Shown here piece after piece: positions 34,639 to 45,444 of a DNA stretch of 64,000 nt. Below the pieces are notes generated by a model that saw only the letters and a program-made list of their open reading frames with translations, did no database searches and was not told the origin of the DNA. Every line of letters begins with the position of its first letter. Position 1 is the first letter of the stretch. A program made the position numbers and the translations under genes. Source of the DNA: Roseibium denhamense (GTDB lineage: Bacteria; Pseudomonadota; Alphaproteobacteria; Rhizobiales; Stappiaceae). Location of the stretch: positions 124,001 through 188,000 of the forward strand of contig NZ_SMLZ01000111.1 of NCBI RefSeq assembly GCF_009711415.1. Reading direction: 5' to 3'.

Positions 34639-35695
34639 AAGTGGCCGGTTTCAGCGTATTTAGGAACGCGTCGACATCTTCGCTTGTGGTTGCAAAGCAA
34701 GTGACCATGCGCAGGCAGACCTCATCGTCACTTGGCCGGATCGAATCAGGCAGATCACCTCCCGGCCATTCGTAAAGCTTTGCACCAGCGGCTTGAAGCT
34801 GTTCAAACTGGCTCCGCTTGAGAATCGGAAACACTTCATTTGCCTCCACCGGACACGCAGTCCGCCCGCCCGCCGCTCTAATTCCTTCTGCCAGCAGCAG
34901 GGCCATCGCGTTTGCGTGAGCGGCTGTCCCCAGCCAGTTGCCGTCCTCGAAATAGCCCTCGAACTGGGCCGCGGAGAAGCGGTTCTTCGAGAACAGGTGC
35001 CCGCCGCGCTTGCGCAGATATTCAAAGCCTTCGGCAGCCTTTAGATCAAAAAACACCACAGCTTCCGCACACCAGCATCCGTTCTTTGTCGCTCCGAAGG
35101 AAAGAACATCGACACCGGCACGCCAGGTCATATCGGCAGGAGAGCACCCGAGCGTGCTGAGCGCATTGGCGAACCGGGCCCCGTCCATATGGAGCGGCAC
35201 ATCACGGGAGGCAGCCACCTCTTTGAGTGCTGCGATTTCATCAAGCGTATAGACAGTGCCCCACTCCGTTGCCTGCGTGAGTGAAACAGCGGCAACGCGT
35301 CCATGGTGAACAACGCCATCGGGAAATGCCGACATGGATGATCGCAGCGAATCTGGCGTCATCTTGCCGAAGTCCCCGGGGACACTGACAAGCTTATTGC
35401 CGCCTGTCATGAACTCCGGACAATTGCATTCATCGACCTGCACATGCGAATCGCGATGACAGAACACCACTCCCCCAGGCTTGGCATAGGCGGCCAAGGC
35501 GAGCGCATTTGCAGCGGTTCCCGTTGCCACCTGAAAAACGGCAACGTCGCGTTCAAAAATTTCGTTGAATGTCTGAGCGACGCTCTCGGTAAGCGGATCT
35601 GATGTGTAAGCGGGCGCGTAGCCCGTATTATGGCGGGTCAGCGCCGACATCACCGCCGGAGCCGCACCCGCCCAGTTGTCACTGGCAAAATTCAT
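34637..35695 (-). CDS. ltaE: Low-specificity threonine aldolase family PLP enzyme
   Basis: A 352-residue fold-type I PLP enzyme of the beta-eliminating lyase/threonine aldolase family, which splits L-threonine or allo-threonine to glycine and acetaldehyde. MNFASDNWAGAAPAV opens as in the family, ATGTAAN at 57-63 binds the cofactor phosphate, HMDGARFANAL holds Asp171, and Lys204 in SFGATKNG forms the Schiff base. It lies 48 bases downstream of the buf operon on the same strand, so read-through is possible though no link in function is known. Confidence 0.88.
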   Translation of the reverse strand: MNFASDNWAGAAPAVMSALTRHNTGYAPAYTSDPLTESVAQTFNEIFERDVAVFQVATGTAANALALAAYAKPGGVVFCHRDSHVQVDECNCPEFMTGGNKLVSVPGDFGKMTPDSLRSSMSAFPDGVVHHGRVAAVSLTQATEWGTVYTLDEIAALKEVAASRDVPLHMDGARFANALSTLGCSPADMTWRAGVDVLSFGATKNGCWCAEAVVFFDLKAAEGFEYLRKRGGHLFSKNRFSAAQFEGYFEDGNWLGTAAHANAMALLLAEGIRAAGGRTACPVEANEVFPILKRSQFEQLQAAGAKLYEWPGGDLPDSIRPSDDEVCLRMVTCFATTSEDVDAFLNTLKPAT

Positions 35696-35743
35696 AGGCC
35701 GGTTTAAGCACTCACACTTGGAACCGGCAACCCGTAATCCGGA

Positions 35744-36328
35744 TCAGTAGTACATTTCGCGCTTCCGATAGGATCGTCCAAGCAGCCAATCCAGGGATAA
35801 CGCACCCGGTCCCTTCAGGGTTGGAACGAGCAGAAGAAAAATCCACATGAGCCGGTCATCTGCGATGATTGAATAAGGATCGCCATCGAACAGAGCGCCA
35901 ATCGTTTTGGCATCCGCACCGTGGCCTGTGATGTCGACATAAGACATCACCACAATGAACACGATCATTCCAAGACTAGCCGCCCGCGTGAACAGGCCAA
36001 CCACGACCAGAACCGGCAAAATGAATTCGCCCCACGTTCCAAGGAGAACAATCAGTCCATAGGGAAAAAAAGCGATCTGACTCGTGTCGTAACTCACCTG
36101 CTCCATAAGCTGCGGCAGCATTTGCGCGTAGGCACCGGCTGTCGGCGTAAAGATGTTCATGAAATTGCCGCCAATTTTGGTCAGCGCAGAATTCCAGAAA
36201 AACTGAAACAAGACGGCAGCGAAAATCACGCGTGATGCAAGCCCCAAGAGCCAACCATTGGTGAGCTGCTCGAGCGTCCCAAATACAACTGTATAAAGCC
36301 TGACGAAGAATCCGATCAGTGCCCCCAT
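35744..36328 (-). CDS. bufD: DoxX-family membrane protein of the bufferin operon
   Basis: A 194-residue inner-membrane protein with four main hydrophobic segments: LASRVIFAAVLFQFFWNSA, FPYGLIVLLGTWGEFILPVLVVVGLF (given in parts), LGMIVFIVVMSY and RLMWIFLLLV. WGEFILPVLVVVGLFTR is a DoxX signature. It is last in a leftward operon after a DUF2282 peptide, a DUF692 enzyme and a DUF2063 protein. In the described bufferin clusters a DoxX protein (BufD) occupies this place; its job is not settled, possibly quinone-linked redox or export. Confidence 0.82.
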   Translation of the reverse strand: MGALIGFFVRLYTVVFGTLEQLTNGWLLGLASRVIFAAVLFQFFWNSALTKIGGNFMNIFTPTAGAYAQMLPQLMEQVSYDTSQIAFFPYGLIVLLGTWGEFILPVLVVVGLFTRAASLGMIVFIVVMSYVDITGHGADAKTIGALFDGDPYSIIADDRLMWIFLLLVPTLKGPGALSLDWLLGRSYRKREMYY

Positions 36329-36366
36329 AACTACCCCCTTACCGCAGCTGGTGCGTGGCGCTTGGC

Positions 36367-37137
36367 CTATTGCACAATGATATCTTTAAATGCACCGCTA
36401 GAGAAACAGTCCGACAGAGCGCCGGACAACGAAAATTCCGGATCCGCCGCTGCAGAGGCTTCGGCGGCCTCCTGGAGCGTGCGCCCCTTCAAAAGCAGAT
36501 CCATGAAAACAGCATTGCTGTGCTGAACGAAAGTCATCTTCACATCAAGCTCAGGCCGGGTCACCAGCACCTGCTGTGGCTGCTTCAAGTCGACAGAAAC
36601 TGTATCGTTTTTTTCAAATCGGTTCTGGCGAACGAGATCGAGAATCGGAAACTCGGACACAATAAGCGCAGATGCCGGATGCGGCTCGAATCGCGCGGCT
36701 CCCAGCTGTTCGGGAGCAATCGCAACGACCACGGAAGGGTCCAACGGCCCGCAATCAGCTGTATGATAGGCCTGTAGCCATGCCCACTCCAAACGCGCGA
36801 CATCAGCGAGATACGGATAGCCCGCCAAAGGAGGAAAAGCCTCCAGAAAAGCCGGGAAGTCGGCACCATACCACAGCAACACAGGTGATTGCGGCGGATG
36901 TACTGTTACAAATGCTCTGGCTAGTGCCTGGAAATACTCATCGCCAAGCAGATTCTGAACAGCGGGAAATGTTTGCGCCAAAGCCTCTGACAGGCTTACG
37001 ACGACATTGTTGCGGTACACATTGAACCGTTTCGGTGAGATGTCGCCATCGGGGCCGACAATTCCGCGCGGCGCCGCCTCGTCAGGCTTCAACAAAGCCG
37101 AACTGAATTCTGCAGCGCTAACAGTGGATACCGGCAT
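36367..37137 (-). CDS. bufC: DUF2063 bufferin-modification partner protein
   Basis: A 256-residue protein with the DUF2063 N-terminal domain: FSSALLKPDE, RFNVYRNNVVVSLSEALAQTFPAVQNLLGDEYF (in parts RFNVYRNNV, LAQTFPAVQNLLGD), FPPLAGYPYLADVARLEWAW. In MNIO systems such proteins bring the precursor peptide to the DUF692 enzyme. The second half (ALIVSEFPILDLVR, DLLLKGRTLQEA) fits the family's binding domain. It lies 10 bases after the DUF692 gene, consistent with tight co-expression. Confidence 0.85.
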   Translation of the reverse strand: MPVSTVSAAEFSSALLKPDEAAPRGIVGPDGDISPKRFNVYRNNVVVSLSEALAQTFPAVQNLLGDEYFQALARAFVTVHPPQSPVLLWYGADFPAFLEAFPPLAGYPYLADVARLEWAWLQAYHTADCGPLDPSVVVAIAPEQLGAARFEPHPASALIVSEFPILDLVRQNRFEKNDTVSVDLKQPQQVLVTRPELDVKMTFVQHSNAVFMDLLLKGRTLQEAAEASAAADPEFSLSGALSDCFSSGAFKDIIVQ

Positions 37138-37147
37138 CGCGCGCTCT

Positions 37148-38107
37148 TTACATTGCTTCTTTATAAGACGCGGAAAGGGTCCGCTGCATTAGGCGGTCAG
37201 CGGCCTCGACCTCTTCCAACAGGACAGGCCACGACGGGACGTCGTTGTCCCATTCTATCAAGGTCGGAACAGCCCCAGCCCGCTCAATGGCAAAGGCATA
37301 AAGCGACCATACGGCATCATCGACCTCGCGGTCATGTGCATCAATCAACAAAGGCCTGCCGTGATCATCCGTGTCGGGAGCGTGTCCCCCAAGGTGAATC
37401 TCGCCCACTGCTTCCATGGGAAATTCATTCAGATAATCCCGTGGACAGCTTTCGTGATTTATAGCGGAAACATAGACATTGTTGACGTCGAGCAAAAGGC
37501 CGCAGCCGGTCCGCGCAACAACCTGTTTCAAAAAGTCCAGTTCGCTCATCGAGCTTTGCTCGAAGGCAATATAGGTCGACGGATTTTCCAGCAGCATCTG
37601 GCGGCCTACAACATCCTGGACCTCATCGATATGGTCACAAACCCGATTAAGGGATTCAGTGTCATAAGGAACGGGCAGAAGGTCATTGTAGTAGACGGTG
37701 TCATGCGTCGACCAGGCCAAGTGTTCGGAAAACAGGCCTGGCGCATATCGCTTGTTAAGCGCTGCAAGCCTTGCCAGATGCGCTTTGTCGAGGGTTCCTT
37801 CGCCACCGATGGACAATCCGACCCCGTGAAGCGACAAGGGATATCGGTCACGCATGGCTTCGAGTTGCCGGTGCGGCCGCCCTCCGTCTCCCATGTAATT
37901 TTCTGCGTGGACCTCAAAAAAACCCACATCTGCGGAGGTATTTAGGACCGTCTCTATGTGCTCGGACTTGAGGCCGGCTCCGGCTCGCGCAGGAACATCC
38001 GCCGCTGGTCTTGGCCGTTCAGGTGAGGTGGTCTTCAAGGTTCGCTCCAAAATGGCCCGCGAGTTCCCGCCGGATGGCAGATAACCGCCATCCCGCAACG
38101 TATTCAT
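37148..38107 (-). CDS. bufB: DUF692 multinuclear iron oxidase (MNIO), BufB-like
   Basis: A 319-residue DUF692/UPF0276 TIM-barrel enzyme. Likely iron ligands and active-site residues are visible: His94 in SLHGVG, Glu129-His130 in SEHLAW, Glu174-Asn175 in LENPS, Asp207 and Asn209 in LLDVNN, His238/His242 in EIHLGGHA, Asp256/His258 in IDAHD and Glu285 in IEWDND. In bufferin pathways this enzyme converts two peptide cysteines to copper-binding thiooxazoles. There is an unusual N-terminal extension of about 40 residues before the conserved RAGAGLKSEH. It lies 15 bases after the peptide gene. Confidence 0.88.
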   Translation of the reverse strand: MNTLRDGGYLPSGGNSRAILERTLKTTSPERPRPAADVPARAGAGLKSEHIETVLNTSADVGFFEVHAENYMGDGGRPHRQLEAMRDRYPLSLHGVGLSIGGEGTLDKAHLARLAALNKRYAPGLFSEHLAWSTHDTVYYNDLLPVPYDTESLNRVCDHIDEVQDVVGRQMLLENPSTYIAFEQSSMSELDFLKQVVARTGCGLLLDVNNVYVSAINHESCPRDYLNEFPMEAVGEIHLGGHAPDTDDHGRPLLIDAHDREVDDAVWSLYAFAIERAGAVPTLIEWDNDVPSWPVLLEEVEAADRLMQRTLSASYKEAM

Positions 38108-38122
38108 CAGAATGACCAGATA

Positions 38123-38422
38123 TCAGGCTTCCGGCAAGTCCCGGTCAAGCTCGGACAAGGATCCCTTGCGGTCGCCAGGCAATTCCATGGTGACGCATGT
38201 GCCCTTGGGGACCAAGGTCCATGCATTGCCCTGATAATCTACTGTCGAGCTGCCGGCACACGTCGTACCCGGTCCTGCTTTACAATCGTTTTGACCAGCC
38301 AGGGAAATACCATAGCATTTCTCCTTGGCTTGAGCGTGGGCCGGAGTGGTGGCCGACAGGCCTGCAACTGCTGTCGCAACGGCACCGGCTACAAATGCTG
38401 CGGTCATCGCCTTTTGTGTCAT
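38123..38422 (-). CDS. bufA1: Bufferin-type DUF2282 precursor peptide
   Basis: A 99-residue secreted peptide of the DUF2282 family. The signal peptide ends at AHA-QA (30/31). The mature part has four cysteines at 36, 47, 55 and 76 in EKCYGI, NDCK, TTCAG and KGTCV, matching the BufA1 pattern in which the outer pair forms a disulfide and the inner pair becomes thiooxazoles. An acidic tail ([10 protein letters not shown]) follows. AGAGGAG lies seven bases before the ATG. It is first in the buf operon; bufferins bind copper in the periplasm and raise copper tolerance. Confidence 0.88.
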   Translation of the reverse strand: MTQKAMTAAFVAGAVATAVAGLSATTPAHAQAKEKCYGISLAGQNDCKAGPGTTCAGSSTVDYQGNAWTLVPKGTCVTMELPGDRKGSLSELDRDLPEA

Positions 38423-39029
38423 GTCTATCTCCTCTGGTCGAGCCGACTTAAAATTGGTGCTTCGGCACTATCATTCGGTTCGCGCCGGACACTCCTGATA
38501 CATGCTCGTAATGCGGATAAATGGGAAATCAAACGCCCGTGACCCTGTCGCGAGCGCGCCCCTTCGAACAAGTATCCAGCAACAATCTTACACAAAGATG
38601 CGCCCGCAGGACTTTTAGAGACGCTTGGCAGGCCACATGCGAAACATCTATAATGATATGGTGAAGAAACGCTCTTGCCGATGGCGGAGAAATCTGTCAT
38701 GGTCCGCGCGCCTAGGATAGGACAGTCATGCTGTCCTTTTATCGAGCTGCGGTAACGCCATGTGTTAGGCGCGCGTGCCTGTGGTAAGATCAGGTAGCCT
38801 GCATGCCGGTTCCGGGGAGGAATACGGGTCCGGAGGCAAAACAGTTTCGGCAGCGGACATCCGCTGCGTCAATGCGACGGTTTGTTTAGGGCGGCCGTTG
38901 CGGAATATACAACACCAGAGCCGCGGCATAAGCCAGGGTTCACCGAGCCGCAATCTTGAAAGATTGCGACCCGACTAGATCCCGGCGCTCAAAGCGACGG
39001 TTTAACTGGGGTTAGAAGTGAGGGCGCAC
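38423..39029. other. Long region between divergent buf and gltB genes
   Basis: About 600 bases without a supported gene, the longest gap. The left side must hold the buf promoter; no regulator gene is present. The right side looks like a long gltB leader with three hairpins: ggacag/ctgtcc (38720-38736, then four T), gcagcgg/ccgctgc (38850-38867) and cgcaatctt/aagattgcg (38949-38968). The 13-base string aaNgcgacggttt occurs at 38871-38883 and again exactly 120 bases on at 38991-39003. Frames at 38425-38700 (left) and 38775-38978 (right) have no family features. Confidence 0.5.
38720..38740 (+). terminator. Terminator-like hairpin upstream of gltB
   Basis: Stem ggacag (38720-38725) / ctgtcc (38731-38736), 5-base loop, then tttt. 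No rightward gene ends just before it, so it may end a short leader transcript (attenuation) or be fortuitous. Confidence 0.4.
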
Positions 39030-42000
39030 ATGACGAATATAGAGCTGACGACCAGCACAGCTATGCAGGCAGCAGGTACGGAGACAAAGTCTACCGTCAC
39101 CAAGACACTTGCAGACCGACTGGGCACGGCCGCCGAAAAAGGGCTCTACAATCCGTCACGCGAACACGACGCCTGCGGTGTCGGCTTCGTCGCGCATATG
39201 AAGGGCCAAAAATCCCACAAGATCGTCGCCGATGGCCTTCAGGTTCTCGAAAACCTGACCCATCGCGGTGCCGTTGGCGCGGACCCGCTCATGGGTGATG
39301 GCGCCGGTATGCTTATCCAGATCCCCCACGCCTTTTTCAAAGAGGAAATGGCAAAAGCGGGATCCGAGCTGCCTGAGGCTGGCAATTACGGTGTGGGCTT
39401 CCTGTTTTTGCCGCAAGACGATGATCTTCGCTCCAAGTGCGAGGAGATCGTTGAGCGCGTCATCGCGGCGGAAGGTCAGCAACTCATCGGCTGGCGGGAT
39501 GTGCCTGTCGACAACGCCTCCCTTTCCAAAGCTCCGGATATTGCCGCGACAGAACCGGTTTCACGCCAGGTCTTTATAAAAAAGTCCAGTGATGATGACG
39601 AGAAGGCATTCGAGCGGCGGCTCTATGTGCTTCGCAAAGTGATCTCCAACACGGTTCGCGCAGAGACCGATGCGGTCAAGAAGGGCTTTTATATCGTTTC
39701 GCTTTCAAGCCGGACGATCGTCTATAAGGGCATGTTTCTGGCCTATCAGCTTGGTGCGTATTATGCGGATCTGAGCGACGAACGGTTTACGTCGGCGCTG
39801 GCGCTTGTGCACCAGCGTTTTTCCACCAACACATTCCCGTCCTGGGATTTGTCGCACCCTTACCGTAAGGTCTCGCATAACGGCGAGATCAACACACTGC
39901 GCGGTAACGTCAATTGGATGGCGGCACGGCAGGCATCGGTGTCCTCAGCACTGCTGGGGGACGACATCTCAAAACTCTGGCCGATTTCCTATGAAGGCCA
40001 GTCCGACACGGCTTGTTTCGACAATGCGCTCGAATTCCTGGTCATGGGCGGCTACTCGCTGGCACATGCTGCGATGATGCTCATCCCCGAGGCGTGGGCC
40101 GGAAACCCGTTGATGGACGACAACCGGCGCGCCTTTTACGAATATCACGCCGCGCTTATGGAGCCTTGGGACGGTCCGGCCGCGGTTGCTTTCACGGATG
40201 GACGGCAGATCGGAGCCACGCTGGACCGGAACGGATTGCGTCCCGCCCGCTACATCGTCACCGAAGACGATTTTGTAATCATGTCGTCAGAGGTTGGTGT
40301 CCTTCCGGTTGAAGAGGAAAAAATCGTCCAGAAGTGGCGCCTTCAGCCGGGCCGCATGCTGCTGATCGATATGGAAGAGGGCCGTATCGTCTCGGATGAT
40401 GAGATCAAGCGGCAACTGTCAACGGCCAACCCTTATAAGGACTGGCTGCACCGGTCCCAGATCGTGCTGGAAGATCTTCCTGGCGTACGCCAGCGCGCGC
40501 CAGTCGCCGGTGAGAGCCTGCTCGACCGCCAGCAAGCATTCGGCTACACGCAGGAAGACATTAAACTTCTGATGACGCCAATGGCGACCATTGGCCAGGA
40601 AGCGATCGGTTCAATGGGAACCGACACCCCGATTTCAGCTTTATCTGACAAGTCGAAGCTTCTTTACACATACTTCAAGCAGAACTTCGCTCAGGTCACG
40701 AACCCTCCGATTGACCCGATCCGCGAAGAATTGGTTATGAGCCTTGTATCGTTCATCGGCCCCCGTCCGAACATTTTTGATCTGGGCGGCCTGTCAACGT
40801 CCAAGCGCCTCGAAGTACGTCAGCCGATTTTGACAAACGAGGATTTGGAAAAGATCCGCGCGATTGGGGATATCGCCGACAATCAGTTTTCCGCCAAGAC
40901 GCTAGACATCACCTACAATGCGGAAAAAAGTTCCGGCGGCATGGAAAGCGCTCTGCAGGAACTCTGCGATCGCGCTGAAGCGGCTGTTCACAACGGCTAC
41001 AACATCATCATCCTATCCGACCGGCTCATCAGCCGGACCCGGATCGCAATTCCGGCACTGCTTGCAACGGCGGCAGTCCATCATCACTTGATCCGCAAGG
41101 GATTGCGGACCTCGGTCGGACTTGTTGTTGAGACCGGCGAAGCGCGTGAAGTCCACCACTTCTGTGTGCTTGCAGGCTACGGCGCGGAGGCGATCAATCC
41201 GTACCTGGCGTTCGAAACCCTTCTGTCCATGCACATGGAGATGGATTTCCCGGAAGAAGTGGATCAGTTCGAGGTCGTCGAGCGTTACATCAAATCCATC
41301 GACAAGGGCATCTTGAAGGTCATGTCCAAAATGGGCATTTCGACCTATCAGTCCTACTGCGGCGCCCAGATTTTCGACGCCGTCGGATTGTCGTCGGAGT
41401 TCGTTGAGCAGTACTTCTTCGGCACGGCAACCATGATCGAGGGCATTGGCCTCGCGGAAGTCGCCGAAGAGACCGTGCAGCGTCAGTCCGCTGCTTTCGG
41501 CGATGTCGAAATTCTGCGCCGCTCACTCGACGTCGGCGGCGAGTATGCTTACCGCACACGTGGCGAAAGCCATATGTGGACCCCGGATTCCATCGCCAAT
41601 CTGCAGCATGCGGTCCGGGCAAACCTCCCTGACATGTACCGGGCTTTCGCGAAGGAAGTGAACGAGGAAAGCGGACGTTACTCGATCCGCGGATTGTTCC
41701 GGATCAAAAGCGCGGAGGAAATCGGCCGAACATCCATCGACATCTCGGACGTCGAACCCGCCGAAGCCATCGTGAAACGGTTTGTGACCGGCGCAATGTC
41801 CTTTGGATCGATTTCTCGCGAAGCACATGCGACCCTAGCAGTTGCCATGAACCGGCTCGGCGGGAAGTCGAATACTGGCGAAGGCGGTGAGGAGCCGGAA
41901 CGCTTCAACCCTATGCCGGACGGGTCAATGAACCCGGAACGCTCTGCCATCAAGCAGGTCGCCTCCGGCCGTTTCGGCGTGACCACCGAGTATCTTGTCA

Positions 42001-43763
42001 ACTCTGACATGATACAGATTAAGGTGGCTCAAGGTGCAAAGCCTGGCGAAGGCGGCCAGCTGCCCGGCCACAAGGTGGATGCTGTAATCGCGAAGGTGCG
42101 GCATTCGACGCCGGGCGTTGGCCTGATTTCTCCACCTCCCCACCATGACATCTATTCAATCGAGGATCTGGCACAGCTGATCTATGACTTGAAAAACGTC
42201 AATCCGGCTGCCGATATCTCCGTAAAGCTTGTCTCCGAAGTTGGTGTTGGAACGGTAGCGGCAGGTGTTGCCAAGGCACGTGCCGACCATATCACCGTCT
42301 CCGGATTCGACGGTGGTACGGGGGCCTCCCCGCTCACCTCCATCAAGCACGCCGGCAGCCCATGGGAAATCGGCCTGGCAGAAACCCAGCAGACACTGGT
42401 TCTGAACGGTCTGCGCTCCCGCGTTGCCCTTCAGGTCGATGGCGGTTTACGGACCGGACGCGACGTGATCGTTGGCGCACTTCTTGGCGCAGATGAATTC
42501 GGGTTCTCAACGGCGCCCCTCATTGCCGCTGGTTGCCTGATGATGCGAAAATGCCACCTCAACACCTGCCCGGTCGGTATTGCGACGCAGGACCCGGTGT
42601 TGCGGAAACGGTTTAAGGGCACGCCGGAGCACGTCATCAATTACTTCTTCTATGTTGCAGAAGAGGTCCGCGAGTTGATGGCATCCCTCGGCGTTACCAA
42701 ACTTGACGACATGATCGGACGGACCGACTACCTCGACAAGAATGCAGCGCTTGATCACTGGAAGGCCAAGGGGCTTGATTTCAAGCGCCTCTTCTTCCAG
42801 CCAGAGGCACCCCCGGAAGAAACGCGTTGGACGGCCCGTCAGGACCATCCGATTGACGACATTTTGGACCGGCGTCTGATTGCTGCGGCTCAGCCGACGC
42901 TTGAGACCCGCGAGCCCATGGAAATCCATGAGACCATTTGCTCGGTGGATCGGTCGGTCGGTGCAATGCTGTCCGGCGAGATCGCGAAGCGTTACGGCAG
43001 CAAGGGCTTGAAAAAGCCCGATACGCTGATGATCAAACTAAAAGGAACTGCTGGCCAAGCATTCGGAGCGTTTGTCGCCAAAGGTGTCACGATCGACCTG
43101 GAAGGCGATGCCAACGATTATGTCGGCAAAGGCTTGTCTGGCGGCAAACTGATTGTCCGCCCGCCTGAAAACACCCGGATTGTTGCGGAAAATTCCATCA
43201 TTGTTGGGAATACGGTTCTGTATGGAGCGACCGAAGGCGAGTGTTACTTCCGCGGTGTTGCAGGAGAACGTTTTGCCGTCCGGAATTCCGGCGCCATCGC
43301 TGTTGTCGAAGGTGTTGGCGATCACGGCTGCGAGTATATGACTGGCGGAGTTGTTGTGGTTATCGGCCAGACCGGGCGGAACTTTGCCGCCGGCATGTCT
43401 GGTGGGATCGCCTATGTTCTCGATGAAGACGGGACATTCGGCACCAGGTGCAATCTGGCCATGGTCGAGCTTGAACCGGTGACCGAGGAAGATGATCTTC
43501 TTGAGAAGCTGCACCACCATGGCGGCGACATTGAACACAAGGGCCGCGTCGATCTTTCATGCGACATGACCCGTCATGACGACGAACGTTTGCGTCAGAT
43601 GCTCGAAAAGCATGTTCAATACACAGGATCAGCCAAAGCTGCCGAGATCTTGGGCAACTGGGAGCGTTTCCGTCCGAAATTCGTAAAAGTTATGCCGGTC
43701 GAATACCGCCGCGCATTGCGCGAGATGGAAGAGCAGCGCCTCGGAATGGTCGCAGCAGAGTAA
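39030..43763 (+). CDS. gltB: Glutamate synthase (NADPH) large subunit
   Basis: The large subunit of glutamate synthase, about 1577 residues. It frees ammonia from glutamine and adds it to 2-oxoglutarate, giving glutamate. The N-terminal amidotransferase nucleophile is Cys49 in HDACGVGF, so a 48-residue propeptide would be removed. [16 protein letters not shown], the FMN-binding TIM barrel ([21 protein letters not shown]) and the 3Fe-4S cysteines in CHLNTCPVG follow, ending in the GXGXG beta-helix domain ([22 protein letters not shown]). GAGGG lies before the ATG at 39030; a GTG at 39018 is the alternative. It forms an operon with gltD. Confidence 0.96.
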   Translation: MTNIELTTSTAMQAAGTETKSTVTKTLADRLGTAAEKGLYNPSREHDACGVGFVAHMKGQKSHKIVADGLQVLENLTHRGAVGADPLMGDGAGMLIQIPHAFFKEEMAKAGSELPEAGNYGVGFLFLPQDDDLRSKCEEIVERVIAAEGQQLIGWRDVPVDNASLSKAPDIAATEPVSRQVFIKKSSDDDEKAFERRLYVLRKVISNTVRAETDAVKKGFYIVSLSSRTIVYKGMFLAYQLGAYYADLSDERFTSALALVHQRFSTNTFPSWDLSHPYRKVSHNGEINTLRGNVNWMAARQASVSSALLGDDISKLWPISYEGQSDTACFDNALEFLVMGGYSLAHAAMMLIPEAWAGNPLMDDNRRAFYEYHAALMEPWDGPAAVAFTDGRQIGATLDRNGLRPARYIVTEDDFVIMSSEVGVLPVEEEKIVQKWRLQPGRMLLIDMEEGRIVSDDEIKRQLSTANPYKDWLHRSQIVLEDLPGVRQRAPVAGESLLDRQQAFGYTQEDIKLLMTPMATIGQEAIGSMGTDTPISALSDKSKLLYTYFKQNFAQVTNPPIDPIREELVMSLVSFIGPRPNIFDLGGLSTSKRLEVRQPILTNEDLEKIRAIGDIADNQFSAKTLDITYNAEKSSGGMESALQELCDRAEAAVHNGYNIIILSDRLISRTRIAIPALLATAAVHHHLIRKGLRTSVGLVVETGEAREVHHFCVLAGYGAEAINPYLAFETLLSMHMEMDFPEEVDQFEVVERYIKSIDKGILKVMSKMGISTYQSYCGAQIFDAVGLSSEFVEQYFFGTATMIEGIGLAEVAEETVQRQSAAFGDVEILRRSLDVGGEYAYRTRGESHMWTPDSIANLQHAVRANLPDMYRAFAKEVNEESGRYSIRGLFRIKSAEEIGRTSIDISDVEPAEAIVKRFVTGAMSFGSISREAHATLAVAMNRLGGKSNTGEGGEEPERFNPMPDGSMNPERSAIKQVASGRFGVTTEYLVNSDMIQIKVAQGAKPGEGGQLPGHKVDAVIAKVRHSTPGVGLISPPPHHDIYSIEDLAQLIYDLKNVNPAADISVKLVSEVGVGTVAAGVAKARADHITVSGFDGGTGASPLTSIKHAGSPWEIGLAETQQTLVLNGLRSRVALQVDGGLRTGRDVIVGALLGADEFGFSTAPLIAAGCLMMRKCHLNTCPVGIATQDPVLRKRFKGTPEHVINYFFYVAEEVRELMASLGVTKLDDMIGRTDYLDKNAALDHWKAKGLDFKRLFFQPEAPPEETRWTARQDHPIDDILDRRLIAAAQPTLETREPMEIHETICSVDRSVGAMLSGEIAKRYGSKGLKKPDTLMIKLKGTAGQAFGAFVAKGVTIDLEGDANDYVGKGLSGGKLIVRPPENTRIVAENSIIVGNTVLYGATEGECYFRGVAGERFAVRNSGAIAVVEGVGDHGCEYMTGGVVVVIGQTGRNFAAGMSGGIAYVLDEDGTFGTRCNLAMVELEPVTEEDDLLEKLHHHGGDIEHKGRVDLSCDMTRHDDERLRQMLEKHVQYTGSAKAAEILGNWERFRPKFVKVMPVEYRRALREMEEQRLGMVAAE

Positions 43764-43786
43764 CGCCAAAATGGACAGGAAGGCTC

Positions 43787-43807
43787 TCGGCCGCCCCGTG
43801 CGGCCGA
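43787..43807 (+). promoter_or_regulatory. Intercistronic hairpin between gltB and gltD
   Basis: Stem tcggccgc (43787-43794) / gcggccga (43800-43807), 5-base loop, no T run. It probably stabilises the gltB transcript or tunes the subunit ratio rather than terminating. Confidence 0.45.
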
Positions 43808-43849
43808 TTGGAGCCTTCCAACGCACGAATAGAATTTGAGGAGGCCGCC

Positions 43850-45283
<1,434 letters not shown>

Positions 45284-45333
45284 GGGCGTAAGGGTTGCCC
45301 GCAGGTCCACCGCCTTTCGAGCATAAACGGGTT

Positions 45334-45360
45334 CCCGGACGCGTTTTCAGCGCGTCCGGG
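45334..45360 (+). terminator. Hairpin after gltD
   Basis: Perfect 10-bp stem cccggacgcg (45334-45343) / cgcgtccggg (45351-45360) with a 7-base loop. A T-rich but interrupted stretch follows, so it is likely a terminator or mRNA 3'-end stabiliser. Confidence 0.6.
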
Positions 45361-45444
45361 AGTGTCCTTTGCCGGACCCGGTTCCACAACCTCTTCAGTC
45401 CGGTACGGCAGCACTACCATTTATCGGGCTGCATGTGCCGGTCA

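Noticed and set aside
38425-38700. Leftward 91-codon frame upstream of the buf operon
   Set aside because: No Shine-Dalgarno, no family resemblance and a Ser/Arg-rich composition; it would cover the buf promoter region.
38775-38978. Rightward 67-codon frame before gltB
   Set aside because: Coincides with leader hairpins and has no recognisable features; more likely untranslated leader.
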